Source of the DNA: Paenibacillus_E sp042676385
GTDB lineage: Bacteria; Bacillota; Bacilli; Paenibacillales; NBRC-103111
Direction of reading: 5' to 3'
DNA length: 64,000 nt
NCBI RefSeq assembly: GCF_042676385.1
Contig: NZ_JBHTHA010000050.1
Location: 1 to 64,000, forward strand
Shown here: positions 1 through 8,834 of the stretch, in pieces
How positions within the stretch are numbered: the stretch's first letter is position 1
Layout of the letters: the number at the start of each line of letters is the position of its first letter
Program-made: the position numbers and the translations under genes
Notes under the pieces: generated by a model
Told to the model about the DNA's origin: nothing
What the model saw: the letters and a program-made list of their open reading frames with translations, nothing else
Database searches by the model: none

Positions 1-58
1 CTACTGCCTTCGCCATTCGGGACTTGAACCCTATAGATAGCGCCCATGCTGGGCGCAC
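1..58 (-). mobile_element. Group IIC intron, 5' end of domain I (cut by window edge)
   Basis: Read on the minus strand, the sequence starting at 58 opens with GTGCGCCCAGCATGGGCGC, continues with CTATAGGG, GTCCCGAA and GAAGGCAG, and runs off the window. This order of blocks closely resembles the 5' end of domain I of bacterial group IIC introns such as the Oceanobacillus iheyensis intron. The rest of the ribozyme and any reverse transcriptase would lie to the left, outside the window. The upstream exon is a terminator-like hairpin 8 nt away, which is the usual insertion context of the IIC class. The assignment rests on remembered family sequence, not on a covariance search. Confidence 0.8.
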
Positions 59-66
59 ACGGACAA

Positions 67-97
67 ACAAAGCAGTTGCCGCGGCAACCTGCTTTGT
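67..97 (-). terminator. Terminator hairpin used as intron insertion site
   Basis: A 9-bp stem (67-75 with 89-97) continues through one bulged base into an inner TTGCC/GGCAA stem. It lies 19 nt after the stop codon of the acetyltransferase fusion gene and is followed on the minus strand by a T-rich stretch. The intron begins 8 nt beyond the stem, so the normal tail of this terminator is now followed by intron RNA. Confidence 0.75.
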
Positions 98-116
98 CAT
101 CAAGAAAAGGGCTATT

Positions 117-1823
117 TTACAATATTTTAAGCCAAGCCCGGTACGGAAGCGCTACCTCTGGGCGATGAACACCCTTAGGCTTATATCCCAAGCTTTCGCT
201 CATACCGACCACTTCAGTGAGTAAATAAACGATGCTGAGCCACATCTCTGTGCCTTGAAGGCTTGGTTGATCCAATCGATCTAACTGAAAACTGAATCCC
301 CTGCCCTCTACCCATCGGTTTAACACCCGTTGTAGCTGGTGTTCCGCCCAAATTTGGATCTCATTACGACGGTAGTCGGTTTGCTTCAAACATAGCCACA
401 ATGGGTGAATGACGTCCAGCACATTGCAAGCATTCCCTTTTTCACTACTGAAGAAAGCCGTATTACGAGTGTGTGCCAAAACGGTATCGATTGTTGTCTC
501 GGCATAGGGAAGCTTTCCTCCGAATTGTGCATGAGTCGCTCGGGTTAACCGGTAAAAGCCATTTACAGGCTGCAGCCATTGCTCTGTGGCTGTCGGAGAA
601 CCCCAAAGACCTGATTGCGGATTGGCGTGTGTATTTAACCAGCCCAAGAGGGCGTCTGGTGTCCGTTTTGAGCCAAAATGTTTAGCATTTAAATACAGCC
701 CTGTCCCAATACTATCGATCCAATCTCCACATGACCACGCTTGATTTGCCCAAGGCAAGTTATCTAGCAGCTTGTACAGTGTTTCAACATTCATTCGTTC
801 AACGGCCTGAATTGGATATAGCGGCTTGGAATCTAGCAGTTCCAGAGCGTAACCGATGGCGAGTATGTTATAGCGTGACAAGTGATCGGACAGTTCGAAT
901 GGGCGGTTCGTGGCAGGATCAGGCAGCTTCCAAGGATCGGGGAACAGCCCAAACTCAGGCTCCTGGAAACCTTGCAACAGTTCCACCAATTGTTCTCTTG
1001 TAAAACCTGGTGGCAAACGATTGAACATAGCACCAATCTCGACCGCATCACACCATGCCCGTACCGTTTGACCAGCATCAGGAGTATTGCGATAGGCATG
1101 TCCCTTCTCATTAGGAACCAAATACCCGGAAAGTAAACCCTCGATTTGATGACGGACTTTGGTGCCAAATTGCTCAACAGATTCGCGCAGTGAGTTTTCA
1201 CTGTGAGCGTTCATAGGTTGATGTACTGTCAAACCTGCCGTGTTAGCGCCTCCGCTCAAACGATTGCGAATTAATCTGGCAGGGTTGCCGCCAACGATAC
1301 TGTATTCCGGAACATCCTTAGTCACGATGGCGCCTGCAGCAACAATACTATGGCTTCCTATTTTCACCCCGTCTACAATCACAGCGTTAGCACCGATCCA
1401 AACATCATCCCCGATATCGATGCCCAAAGAGGTGGAGGGCTGCTGAAAAATCGGTTTTGTAACATCTTCATAACCATGATTGAAACCATAAATTGAAGCA
1501 TGAGATGCAATCCGCACGCCGTCCCCCATCGATACTTTACCTACAACTAGCGCGTAGGAGTTAACGGTGCTATTAGCGCCCATTGTTAATTCCGTGTTTC
1601 GTACGATAGCTCCTGCCGCAATATAGCTATGTTCCCCCATGTGGAGTCGGATTGGATGGATAAACGCTTTCCTTGATATATAACAGTCTTCACCGAACGT
1701 GGCTCCAAATCTAGCTCTTAGTTCCGCTTGCCATTGTGCCTGATCAGCCAACTGAGTTTCATTTCGCAACATCCAAGGCATGTAGTCCATGTTTATTTGA
1801 TCCCAGTCATCGTACATTTCCAT
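117..1823 (-). CDS. Left-handed beta-helix acetyltransferase fused to alpha/alpha-toroid domain
   Basis: Residues 1 to about 205 (from the start chosen here) are a hexapeptide-repeat acyltransferase of the maltose/galactoside O-acetyltransferase type, with repeated I-G-x-x-x-x isoleucine-patch turns, the block IGDDVWIGANAVI and the family ending IVGGNPARLIR. Residues from about 225 to the end are helical with repeated tryptophan- and leucine-rich segments and resemble prenyltransferase/squalene-cyclase-type toroids. Stand-alone members of the acetyltransferase family are about 180-220 aa, so the second half is a real addition. Start 1823 is chosen because AGGGG lies just upstream; the longer frame from 1856 has no ribosome binding site. 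It is divergent from the AraC gene and may be its target. Substrate unknown; cytoplasmic. Confidence 0.75.
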   Translation of the reverse strand: MEMYDDWDQINMDYMPWMLRNETQLADQAQWQAELRARFGATFGEDCYISRKAFIHPIRLHMGEHSYIAAGAIVRNTELTMGANSTVNSYALVVGKVSMGDGVRIASHASIYGFNHGYEDVTKPIFQQPSTSLGIDIGDDVWIGANAVIVDGVKIGSHSIVAAGAIVTKDVPEYSIVGGNPARLIRNRLSGGANTAGLTVHQPMNAHSENSLRESVEQFGTKVRHQIEGLLSGYLVPNEKGHAYRNTPDAGQTVRAWCDAVEIGAMFNRLPPGFTREQLVELLQGFQEPEFGLFPDPWKLPDPATNRPFELSDHLSRYNILAIGYALELLDSKPLYPIQAVERMNVETLYKLLDNLPWANQAWSCGDWIDSIGTGLYLNAKHFGSKRTPDALLGWLNTHANPQSGLWGSPTATEQWLQPVNGFYRLTRATHAQFGGKLPYAETTIDTVLAHTRNTAFFSSEKGNACNVLDVIHPLWLCLKQTDYRRNEIQIWAEHQLQRVLNRWVEGRGFSFQLDRLDQPSLQGTEMWLSIVYLLTEVVGMSESLGYKPKGVHRPEVALPYRAWLKIL

Positions 1824-1903
1824 TGCACCCCTCACCATGATCATCTTTGAATCCATTATGGCTGGTTTGGCATTGATGCACCATGGTTAAATCCGTCTTA
1901 TTC

Positions 1904-1931
1904 TTGTACAAAACGCTTCATGCTTTATAAT
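1904..1931 (+). promoter_or_regulatory. Promoter of AraC-type regulator
   Basis: TTGTAC at 1904-1909 and TATAAT at 1926-1931 are separated by 16 nt and lie 26 nt ahead of the start codon of the AraC gene. The region is shared with the divergent acetyltransferase gene, so both may be controlled here. Confidence 0.6.
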
Positions 1932-1957
1932 ATAAAAATTAGGGAGGGGAGAGCGAA

Positions 1958-2794
1958 ATGATCTATTCCTTAGACGATCTAGTTGTACGTATTCATTGGA
2001 TGGATGATGAGCACAAGATGTCAGGTTGGAACGATACAAGACGAAACATTTCTAAACATAGCTTCTATTGGATCTATGGAGGCAGCGGATCGTTTCTTAC
2101 CGAGGAGGGAATTCAAACATTTGGACCTGGGACTCTACTTTACTTAAAGCCCGGTCTTAGAATGTCAATGGAGGCTGGTAGCGAAGGTATGGATATAATC
2201 ATGACGTTGACCGATCTCATACAGGTCACGAAGAAGCCAGAGACTTCTTTGCATTGGTCAGCCGACTCATTGACAGAATCTATTCATTTACCGTTTCTAC
2301 ATAGAGCTTCTCCCGAACATCTTCTTTTATGGACGCAAAGGCTTCGAAACGCGCACAGATGCTGGGTCCCGGGCTCACAGCGAGGAGAGTTCCAAACACA
2401 AGCGATACTTCTTGAGCTCATTGAAGAATGGCATCGAATGACTACTATCGAAGAAAGTGGAGCATCCGAGTCCCGTAAGAGTTATGAACGTATTCGTCAA
2501 GAGTTGGAACTGAGATACGCTGACGATCTTAAGATCCGCACTTTGTGCGAACTAAACCATCTCTCTACATCGTATGTTCGGAAATTGTTCATGCGTTATT
2601 TGGGAGAGTCCCCGAAAGATTACTTAATACGTATCCGGACTGAGCACGTTAAGAAGTGTCTTCTTTACACGGATATGCCGCTTAAGGCTATTGCTACCAA
2701 TTGCGGCTTCCTCGATGAATTCCATTTGAGCAGGACGTTCAAGCGATTGAACGGGATTCCGCCAAGCGAATACAGAAAGGTCAACCGGCAATAA
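1958..2794 (+). CDS. AraC family transcriptional regulator with N-terminal cupin
   Basis: A 278-aa one-component regulator. Residues about 20-130 look like a cupin-type sensing domain (YWIYGGSGSFLTEEG, then a PG turn). Residues about 170-275 are the double helix-turn-helix of the AraC/XylS family, with the signature GFLDEFHLSRTFKRLNGIPPSEYR at the C terminus (shown in two parts: GFLDEFHLSRTFKRL and NGIPPSEYR). A strong GGGAGGGG ribosome binding site precedes the ATG. It is expressed away from the acetyltransferase fusion gene, whose promoter region it shares. The ligand is probably a sugar or glycoside, judging by this family and the setting, but nothing in the sequence fixes it. Confidence 0.88.
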   Translation: MIYSLDDLVVRIHWMDDEHKMSGWNDTRRNISKHSFYWIYGGSGSFLTEEGIQTFGPGTLLYLKPGLRMSMEAGSEGMDIIMTLTDLIQVTKKPETSLHWSADSLTESIHLPFLHRASPEHLLLWTQRLRNAHRCWVPGSQRGEFQTQAILLELIEEWHRMTTIEESGASESRKSYERIRQELELRYADDLKIRTLCELNHLSTSYVRKLFMRYLGESPKDYLIRIRTEHVKKCLLYTDMPLKAIATNCGFLDEFHLSRTFKRLNGIPPSEYRKVNRQ

Positions 2795-2827
2795 GCTTGA
2801 GACCGCTTTAACTAAGAGGGCGATTCA

Positions 2828-3000
2828 ATGGAGTGGTAGTAACTTGAATATTTTCAGACCGTAGTCCGTTTGGAGGGGAAGACGTATGCTCCCCTGTTTT
2901 TGTCAGTTTCCCAATGAAGAAGGAACTGGGAGCACCGCTGCTCGACCGCCAGGGCCGTACGATTAAACGTAACTTCTTTCAACTATCGTTCTCCGTTTAG
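2828..3000 (+). pseudogene. LysR-type regulator remnant, middle deleted
   Basis: After a kept AGAGGG ribosome binding site and ATG there are two stop codons, then LEYFQTVVRLE, the first helix of a LysR-type DNA-binding domain, then SVSQ from the recognition helix. The reading frame then shifts into KELGAPLLDRQGRTIK, the wing region of the same domain. The segment between SVSQ and KELGAP is shortened and the whole effector domain is missing. Both flanking pieces are too typical of LysR proteins to be chance. This is a dead fragment, probably left by deletion. Confidence 0.75.
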
Positions 3001-3052
3001 CTGAACGAGCTAGATGCCTGATATATCTTTAGAACAGTTGTTTTACGAACAG

Positions 3053-3349
3053 TTAATCTTTGTTTACTTTTTTTCGTCGGGTAAGCGATATCCCACCAAA
3101 ACCACTGATGATTGCTATGTAAAATCCTAAATCGTACCACCATCCTGAATTATATATTTCATAAACTCTAATATGGTGTTTGAAAATACCAATAATGAGT
3201 GAAAAAGGTGCGATCCATCCATGCCATATTCCCCAGAAGAAACCCGCGGGACGATGAACGTTATTGACTCCATCTCCAGGTACACAGCCCGTTAATGAAA
3301 GTACAGTAACAATCAGAATAAGCGTAATAAATAAATACCTTGATTTCAT
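3053..3349 (-). CDS. Small putative membrane lipoprotein
   Basis: A 98-aa protein with a lipoprotein signal peptide (hydrophobic stretch then LTGC at about residues 19-22) and two further hydrophobic segments at about 38-58 and 73-88, ending in a basic tail RRKKVNK. Ribosome binding signals GGAG and GGTGG lie ahead of the ATG. It is in the same direction as the GH106-like gene but downstream of that gene's terminator. No family with known function is recognised; it may be a small envelope protein. Confidence 0.6.
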   Translation of the reverse strand: MKSRYLFITLILIVTVLSLTGCVPGDGVNNVHRPAGFFWGIWHGWIAPFSLIIGIFKHHIRVYEIYNSGWWYDLGFYIAIISGFGGISLTRRKKVNKD

Positions 3350-3499
3350 ATTCCACCACTCTCCTCAAGTTCTATTTTGATATCGGACAGTGGAAAAACT
3401 GTCTTGGGAAAGCTGTCCAATAGCACCAGTATTCTATAATATAGAATCTTTTCGCTCTATATTCGTTGGCCTGCGAAAATAAACTCTTAGAATTAAGAG

Positions 3500-3535
3500 C
3501 GACAGTCTTGGACGAGAAAGTCCTAGACTGCCGCT
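3500..3535 (-). terminator. Terminator after the GH106-like gene
   Basis: A 15-bp stem with one or two mismatches (3500-3514 with 3521-3535) and a 6-nt loop, starting 21 nt after the stop codon of the large hydrolase gene. The following sequence on the minus strand is moderately T-rich. Confidence 0.6.
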
Positions 3536-3555
3536 GATTTATACTGAGGAGGATA

Positions 3556-6201
3556 TCATATCCTGACAACTCGCACGGGTCCAATAAGTCCACTTGGTTC
3601 CTGCTGCGCAAAGGCCGATAAGAAGTCGCGCTGATCCTTCACGAGCGTATTCGTGACTTCAATGACAAGCTTGTTTGTGCCCATCTTAATCAGTCCATTG
3701 ATTTCAAAGCGATAAGGCGGACAGATGCGTACTCCTGCTTGCTCGCCGTTTAACCAAACTTCTGCCGTTTCATAAACCTCTCCTAACTCTAATAGAGCTT
3801 GGCTTACGGTTTCATTCCACTCAAATTCCGTTTCATAACGGAAGGTACCTGAGAATCGAGGCAGGCAATCCGGCCCGCTCATATTCATTAAAGCCGTCAG
3901 TTTTCCCCATTCCTTAAAACGAGGATAATGTTCAGCTTCAGCAGTGGATACGGTCCATTCACCTGTTAGCTCAAGTTCCGACCCCAACGTATACTGTGGC
4001 AGTGCAACATAACTTTCAAGGTCAGCTCCGTGGAGCAGAACGATGGATTCATACGGATTAAGGATAAGCTGCACTGTTTTCGCACCGTTCTCCATACTTA
4101 CATTCAATTCGATCAACCGATTCTGGAACGCATCATATGCATATACATCACCTTTGATGGGCAAAACAATCTCCGTGCGTATCGTTCGATGCGGATGTTC
4201 GTTAAAGAACATAAAGACATCCAAACCGTCATGTATATAATGATAGTTCCGGAGATACGGTTCGTGGTTGTCGACTCTAATATCGTAATGTCCGTCTGCA
4301 AGAAGTTCATGCGCAAGTTTGTCTAAAGCTACTACCTTTACATTCCGGTGATCGGCAAGACAAGAGATTTCGTCAGAAACATCAATGCCCTCGCTCGATC
4401 GCAACGGCAGCCCGTCAACAAAACGTACGGCTAGTCCTTGATCCGCAAGCTGGGTCAAACGCCGTACCATCGCCGCCGGAAGCGCTTCTGCATAAGGTAC
4501 GATTAAGCACTCGTAATCCTCGAGATTTACATGCAGCTTGTTGTCTTTCACGTTTGCCGCTTCTAGAAGAACATCGACGGGAACAACTTCGCAGTCGATC
4601 TGATGCTGCATCAGTAACTTCACGGGCTTATGAAAATACATCGCTTCCCCGGACCATTCGGCTTCAGCATGATACACGACGGCCGCAGACGCCAAGTGCC
4701 TTCCGCCTGATATCAGGTGACTGATCCGATTCATATATCGATTTAAATGCTTGTAGTAGCGATACTGCGGGTTTTTCCCGTTCGCATACATATGCGGCGG
4801 ACAATCCGGGTCCGAATCTTTTTGGGTAAAGGCATGCGGGACAAAATAATTGACGCCGCGAACGAGCATATGGTCTGTGAGCCATTTCATCAGCTTTAAG
4901 CCTTCCGCCCAGCCATATGCCCCATAGACTTCACACATCGTCCTGCCTTGTTTTTTCGGATCAATGTGTCCAAGAGAAACTCCTAGCTTAGCGAGACCAT
5001 AATGGAAAAATTCGCTATCCGTATCCCCCCCTGGCTTGCTGAAAGACAATTCATCGAAACCGGGGACGATTTGCCACAGCACGACATCGAGGCCTGACAT
5101 GTCTTGTCCCCACATCGAACGGAAGAAGTGTCCGGCGCCGGGGCCAAGCCTTGCATGAACGTTGTTGTCTTCGAGTACATGTCCGATATATTCTACCCCG
5201 CGGGCTCTGCACCACTCTCCGATTTGGTTGCAGAAGTTTTCCGCGTAGAGCTTGCTGACAATATTCATATAGGAGTACCGCACGATGTTCGACTGTTCGC
5301 CCGCATCATGCCAGAGAAGATATAGGTGCCTACGGTAGTCCTCACCCAACGCCTGCTCAAGCAAGGCTGGCATTTCCCGGCCCCAAGGAAGCGGCACTCC
5401 CTGTTTTCCGGGTTTCGATTTGAAGTCAAAGGTCATCTTATCATTGTAAAATCCGGGTTCGTCCGAAAAGAATCCGGCGAATGTCTTTCCGAAATCCGAC
5501 TTGTATCTTTCATAAACAGCCTCATAAACCGTATCGAGCAGAATACGAACGGAATCCCGAACTAGCGGGTTCAGATGATCCTCCTGCTCCTTGCTGCCGC
5601 CATCCTTATTTTCTGAAATAATAAATACTCGCCAATACCCTTCAGGGATATCCCAATAAAGGATACCGTCTTGCACAAGTTCAGTTATGTCGACACAATC
5701 ACTGAGTAATGTTCCATTGGATGGATCTCTGCGGACTGCGACAACTGAAATCAGCTTATTTTTACCGCTCGCGTGTTGGCTATGCGAGATGGTCGGTCGA
5801 AGCCCACGCATAAGCAAGGTATCCAGCAGCATAGAGGTTCCTTGGGCAGGACCGATGGTATCGATATAACGTTCACCCAAAAACATGCGCTGAAGCTCAT
5901 CCGGAGCATCCTTGACTCTCCCCGCCGCATGTCCCGTTGGAAAATGATCGTCATCGAGAAGCCATACCTTCATGCCCCGATTCCGGGCTTCCTCCATAAT
6001 AATGTCCATATCCTTCCACCATTTCGGACCGAGAAAATCAGGATGAGGACGAGCTTCGATGCAAACGGCTCCAATGCCAGCTTCATGAACGCGGGCAATC
6101 TCTTCACGTATCGCCTGCTCTTCCTCACCATGCTGCCAAAGAAAAGGTAGGATATAATTTTGTTCTTGACCCTCAAGCACTTCCTTAAGACGATTGTTCA
6201 T
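3556..6201 (-). CDS. Large glycoside hydrolase, GH106-like
   Basis: An 881-aa protein without a signal peptide, so probably cytoplasmic and acting on imported oligosaccharides. The N-terminal part (about 10-110) has the barrel start typical of GH106-type alpha-L-rhamnosidases and relatives (FLWQHGEEEQAIREEI, VWLLDDDHFPTGHAAG). FFSDEPGFYN at about 240 and HVLEDNN at about 340 hold candidate catalytic acids. The last 140 residues form a GH2-like sugar-binding jelly roll (AEVWLNGEQAG). It lies 107 bp after the solute-binding protein gene with a stem-loop between, so it is the last gene of the locus A transport unit. Rhamnosidase is the likeliest activity, but some members of these large families are uncharacterised. 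Confidence 0.7.
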   Translation of the reverse strand: MNNRLKEVLEGQEQNYILPFLWQHGEEEQAIREEIARVHEAGIGAVCIEARPHPDFLGPKWWKDMDIIMEEARNRGMKVWLLDDDHFPTGHAAGRVKDAPDELQRMFLGERYIDTIGPAQGTSMLLDTLLMRGLRPTISHSQHASGKNKLISVVAVRRDPSNGTLLSDCVDITELVQDGILYWDIPEGYWRVFIISENKDGGSKEQEDHLNPLVRDSVRILLDTVYEAVYERYKSDFGKTFAGFFSDEPGFYNDKMTFDFKSKPGKQGVPLPWGREMPALLEQALGEDYRRHLYLLWHDAGEQSNIVRYSYMNIVSKLYAENFCNQIGEWCRARGVEYIGHVLEDNNVHARLGPGAGHFFRSMWGQDMSGLDVVLWQIVPGFDELSFSKPGGDTDSEFFHYGLAKLGVSLGHIDPKKQGRTMCEVYGAYGWAEGLKLMKWLTDHMLVRGVNYFVPHAFTQKDSDPDCPPHMYANGKNPQYRYYKHLNRYMNRISHLISGGRHLASAAVVYHAEAEWSGEAMYFHKPVKLLMQHQIDCEVVPVDVLLEAANVKDNKLHVNLEDYECLIVPYAEALPAAMVRRLTQLADQGLAVRFVDGLPLRSSEGIDVSDEISCLADHRNVKVVALDKLAHELLADGHYDIRVDNHEPYLRNYHYIHDGLDVFMFFNEHPHRTIRTEIVLPIKGDVYAYDAFQNRLIELNVSMENGAKTVQLILNPYESIVLLHGADLESYVALPQYTLGSELELTGEWTVSTAEAEHYPRFKEWGKLTALMNMSGPDCLPRFSGTFRYETEFEWNETVSQALLELGEVYETAEVWLNGEQAGVRICPPYRFEINGLIKMGTNKLVIEVTNTLVKDQRDFLSAFAQQEPSGLIGPVRVVRI

Positions 6202-6256
6202 GTTAGCCCCCTGTTTCCAATTAGGTTCGATGATCCGATGACCTCAGCTTGGATTG

Positions 6257-6297
6257 AAATATCCGCCCGTCTTCGCATCGAAGCCGGGCGGATATTT
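6257..6297 (-). terminator. Stem-loop between solute-binding protein and hydrolase
   Basis: A 13-bp stem (6257-6269 with 6285-6297) with a second 5-bp inner stem lies 12 nt after the solute-binding protein stop codon. A stem-loop here can end most transcripts or protect the upstream message, giving more binding protein than enzyme. Similar elements follow the binding protein genes at 41429 and 63086. Confidence 0.65.
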
Positions 6298-6308
6298 TTG
6301 ATCCACAT

Positions 6309-7895
6309 TTATTTCTTCACTTTCGCATACCATTCTCTCGCGCGCTTCGTTACTTCTTCGCCGCCAGATTTGTTCCACTTGTCTACAAATTCGTCAAATT
6401 TGCTGATCGGATACTGTCCGGTAATGATCTTGCTGGCATATTCGATATAGAGAGTGCGATTGTTGATATCCGGGAAACCTTCATAGACGCTGGCCGGCAT
6501 GCCGTCTCCAGCAATGACCTTGGCATACTTCTGGGCATCCTGCATGATTTGAACGGTTTGGTCAATCTCCCACATTCTGTCATCCGAAGCAGTGCTTTTC
6601 TGGAGATTGCTTATAAAATCAAGAGTCGAAATTTTTGCATATGGATCGAGAATGAGATTCTCTTGAGTACTCTTGTCATCCGGAAGTTTAACGGCTTTAC
6701 CATCCTTCATCGTATAGTGCATGCCTTCAACACCAAGGTACAGAGCGTTCCAATTCTTCTTGTCGTACATGTTGTTCAGTAATTTTAAAGTGGCCATCAA
6801 CTTCTTTTGATCCTTGTTGTTTTTAACGACCCATGCCGGAGGCGTAAACCTTTTCCAAGTATAGAATCCCTTATATCCCGGAACTTCTGGAATAGGAAGG
6901 GCTGCAAAATTGCCCTTTACACCACTGTTCTTTTGCAAATTATCCAAATATAGATTGGTTTGCTCTGCCCAGTGGAAGTAGTTACCTGCTTTGTTGGCTG
7001 CAACCTTGCCGTCCCACTTGGCCTTGTCGTTTAGAAGTGATTCCTTATCTATTAATCCTTCCTTGTACAGTTTGGAGATGAACTCCAAGGCGGCTTTCAT
7101 ATTAGGTGTTACCGCGGAATAAGTGAGCTTACCGTCATAAATGTCCCAATCCGGATAGCCTTCGAACATGGCTACACCATACATAGCGAACAGATGATCC
7201 ATCCAGCGCGCCTCCGCTCGGCCGCCTGTCGGAAGCTCATCCTTCTGCCCATTGCCATTAGGGTCCTTATCCCTGAATGCTTCCAAAACCTTCACGTATT
7301 CGTCTTGCGTCTTCGGCATCTGTAAGCCCAGCTTGTCAAGCCAATCTTTGCGGATTATGCCGGAATATCTTCCATAGTCTACCATACCAGGGATATAATA
7401 AATTCTTCCCTGGCCCGTAGGGTCATTAGCTTTAACAATATCCCACATATCCTTCGGAATGGCTTCCCATAAATTCGGCGCATATTTCGGCAGTAGATCT
7501 GTCAAATCGGCGATAGCTCCGTTTTTTGCCAAGCTATTTTCAATGCCCTGTTGGGGTAAAAACAAATCGGGCATTTCGCCGGATGCGATCTTTAGATTTA
7601 ACTGATTTAAATAGGCAGTCCCTCCGTTCCATTCCACATACGGACTAATGACACCTACGCCCAGTTTTTCCTTATATAATTCATACAATTTGCTGCCTTT
7701 GGTGGTTGGTTTATAGCCGATGTTCGTACCCCAAACTTCAATATCGACGACTTCCTCCGATTTTGAATTCGCGCCTTGGTTCGGCGAAGCTGCTGAAGGA
7801 CTTCCGGAAGAGTTCGTTTTGCCCGTACAGCCGGTAACGACCGTAAAGGCAAGAGCGCCGATTGCTGCAAGGACCCCAAGCTTTTTCATTGCCAT
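6309..7895 (-). CDS. Sugar ABC transporter solute-binding lipoprotein (LplA-type), locus A
   Basis: A 528-aa extracellular binding protein. It has a lipoprotein signal peptide ending TVVTGC at about residue 23, followed by a low-complexity Ser/Gly/Ala/Asn linker and a family 1-type fold (EVWGTNIGYKP, ASGEMPDLFLP, RKDWLDKLGLQMPKTQDEY). These blocks match the LplA/YtcQ group of oligosaccharide binding proteins in Paenibacillus and Bacillus. A GGGGGAAA ribosome binding site precedes the start; a second ATG two codons later is also possible. It follows the two permease genes after 67 bp, so locus A encodes a complete importer apart from the ATPase, which in this class is usually a shared MsmX-type protein encoded elsewhere. 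Confidence 0.88.
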   Translation of the reverse strand: MAMKKLGVLAAIGALAFTVVTGCTGKTNSSGSPSAASPNQGANSKSEEVVDIEVWGTNIGYKPTTKGSKLYELYKEKLGVGVISPYVEWNGGTAYLNQLNLKIASGEMPDLFLPQQGIENSLAKNGAIADLTDLLPKYAPNLWEAIPKDMWDIVKANDPTGQGRIYYIPGMVDYGRYSGIIRKDWLDKLGLQMPKTQDEYVKVLEAFRDKDPNGNGQKDELPTGGRAEARWMDHLFAMYGVAMFEGYPDWDIYDGKLTYSAVTPNMKAALEFISKLYKEGLIDKESLLNDKAKWDGKVAANKAGNYFHWAEQTNLYLDNLQKNSGVKGNFAALPIPEVPGYKGFYTWKRFTPPAWVVKNNKDQKKLMATLKLLNNMYDKKNWNALYLGVEGMHYTMKDGKAVKLPDDKSTQENLILDPYAKISTLDFISNLQKSTASDDRMWEIDQTVQIMQDAQKYAKVIAGDGMPASVYEGFPDINNRTLYIEYASKIITGQYPISKFDEFVDKWNKSGGEEVTKRAREWYAKVKK

Positions 7896-7962
7896 GACAA
7901 GTTTCCCCCTTAGAATGATTAATATATGTTTGGGCTCAAAGAGCCGTAAAACCGATGTGAGA

Positions 7963-8832
7963 TTAGCCTTTCACGGAACCAAGCATGGCTCCTTTAACGA
8001 AGTATTTTTGTAAGAAAGGATATACCGCCACAACAGGAATCATTGCAAAGATAACGGTTGCCGCCCTTAGTGTGCGCTCATTGTACGCTAAATCAGCTGT
8101 AGAGACGGCTCCTGTAATCAAGATGTTATCATCGGTGATGAATTGCCGAATCTTGATCTGCAATGGGAATAGATTCGTATCCTGCAAGAACATCAGCGGA
8201 TGCTGGAACTGGTTCCATAATACAACGCCATAGAATAAGGCCAGTGTGGCTAGCACAGCCTTGGAAAGCGGAAGTACGAATTGGAACAGCATTCGGAAAT
8301 ATCCGCAGCCCTCTATAAAGGCGGCTTCCTCCAACTCCTTGGAAAATTGCTTGAAGAAGGATCGCATAATGATCAGGTTAAACGGATTCAGAATATGAGG
8401 AATAATCAGTACCAATGGGTTATTGTAAAGTCCGATACCGCGCACTGTCAGAAAATACGGTACAATTGGCGGCTTGAAGATCATCGCGATCACGACGCCG
8501 ACCATAATGACAGGGCCCCAGCGAAATTCCGGCTTCGACAGCGGGTATGCAAGAAGAGCCGTGACAAGCAGCGCCAGAATCGTGCCAATCACCGTCGAGC
8601 CCAGCGTCAGGAAGAACGATTTCCATAAGTCGGGACGATACATCATAAAATCCCAGGAGGCCAGCGTAAATTCCTTCGGCCAAATCGTGACTTGATTCAG
8701 ATCCACCATTCGTTTAGAACTGAACGAGGTCGAGAGTACGGAAAGCAGCGGTATAATCGCGATAAAGGATAAAAGCAGGAGGACGACAGTAACTACTGAA
8801 CCAAATAGTTTTTCCCTTCTGGATTCAAGCAT
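7963..8832 (-). CDS. Sugar ABC transporter permease (LplC/YtcP-type), locus A
   Basis: An integral membrane permease of about 289 aa with six hydrophobic segments and the EAA loop for ATPase contact (EEAAFIEGCGYFRMLFQFVLPLSKA) at about residue 187 onward, quoted here as EEAAFIEGCG and LPLSKA. The C terminus VKGAMLGSVKG is characteristic of the YtcP/LplC group. ATG 8832 is preferred over GTG 8841 because the GGGGGG ribosome binding site is too close to the GTG. It starts 2 nt after the partner permease stops, so the two are translationally linked. Confidence 0.88.
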   Translation of the reverse strand: MLESRREKLFGSVVTVVLLLLSFIAIIPLLSVLSTSFSSKRMVDLNQVTIWPKEFTLASWDFMMYRPDLWKSFFLTLGSTVIGTILALLVTALLAYPLSKPEFRWGPVIMVGVVIAMIFKPPIVPYFLTVRGIGLYNNPLVLIIPHILNPFNLIIMRSFFKQFSKELEEAAFIEGCGYFRMLFQFVLPLSKAVLATLALFYGVVLWNQFQHPLMFLQDTNLFPLQIKIRQFITDDNILITGAVSTADLAYNERTLRAATVIFAMIPVVAVYPFLQKYFVKGAMLGSVKG

Positions 8833-8834
8833 GC

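Noticed and set aside
1..60. tRNA-like T-arm and stem on the minus strand
   Set aside because: The loop lacks the conserved U33 position and no acceptor stem pairs; the same bases fit the 5' end of a group IIC intron much better.
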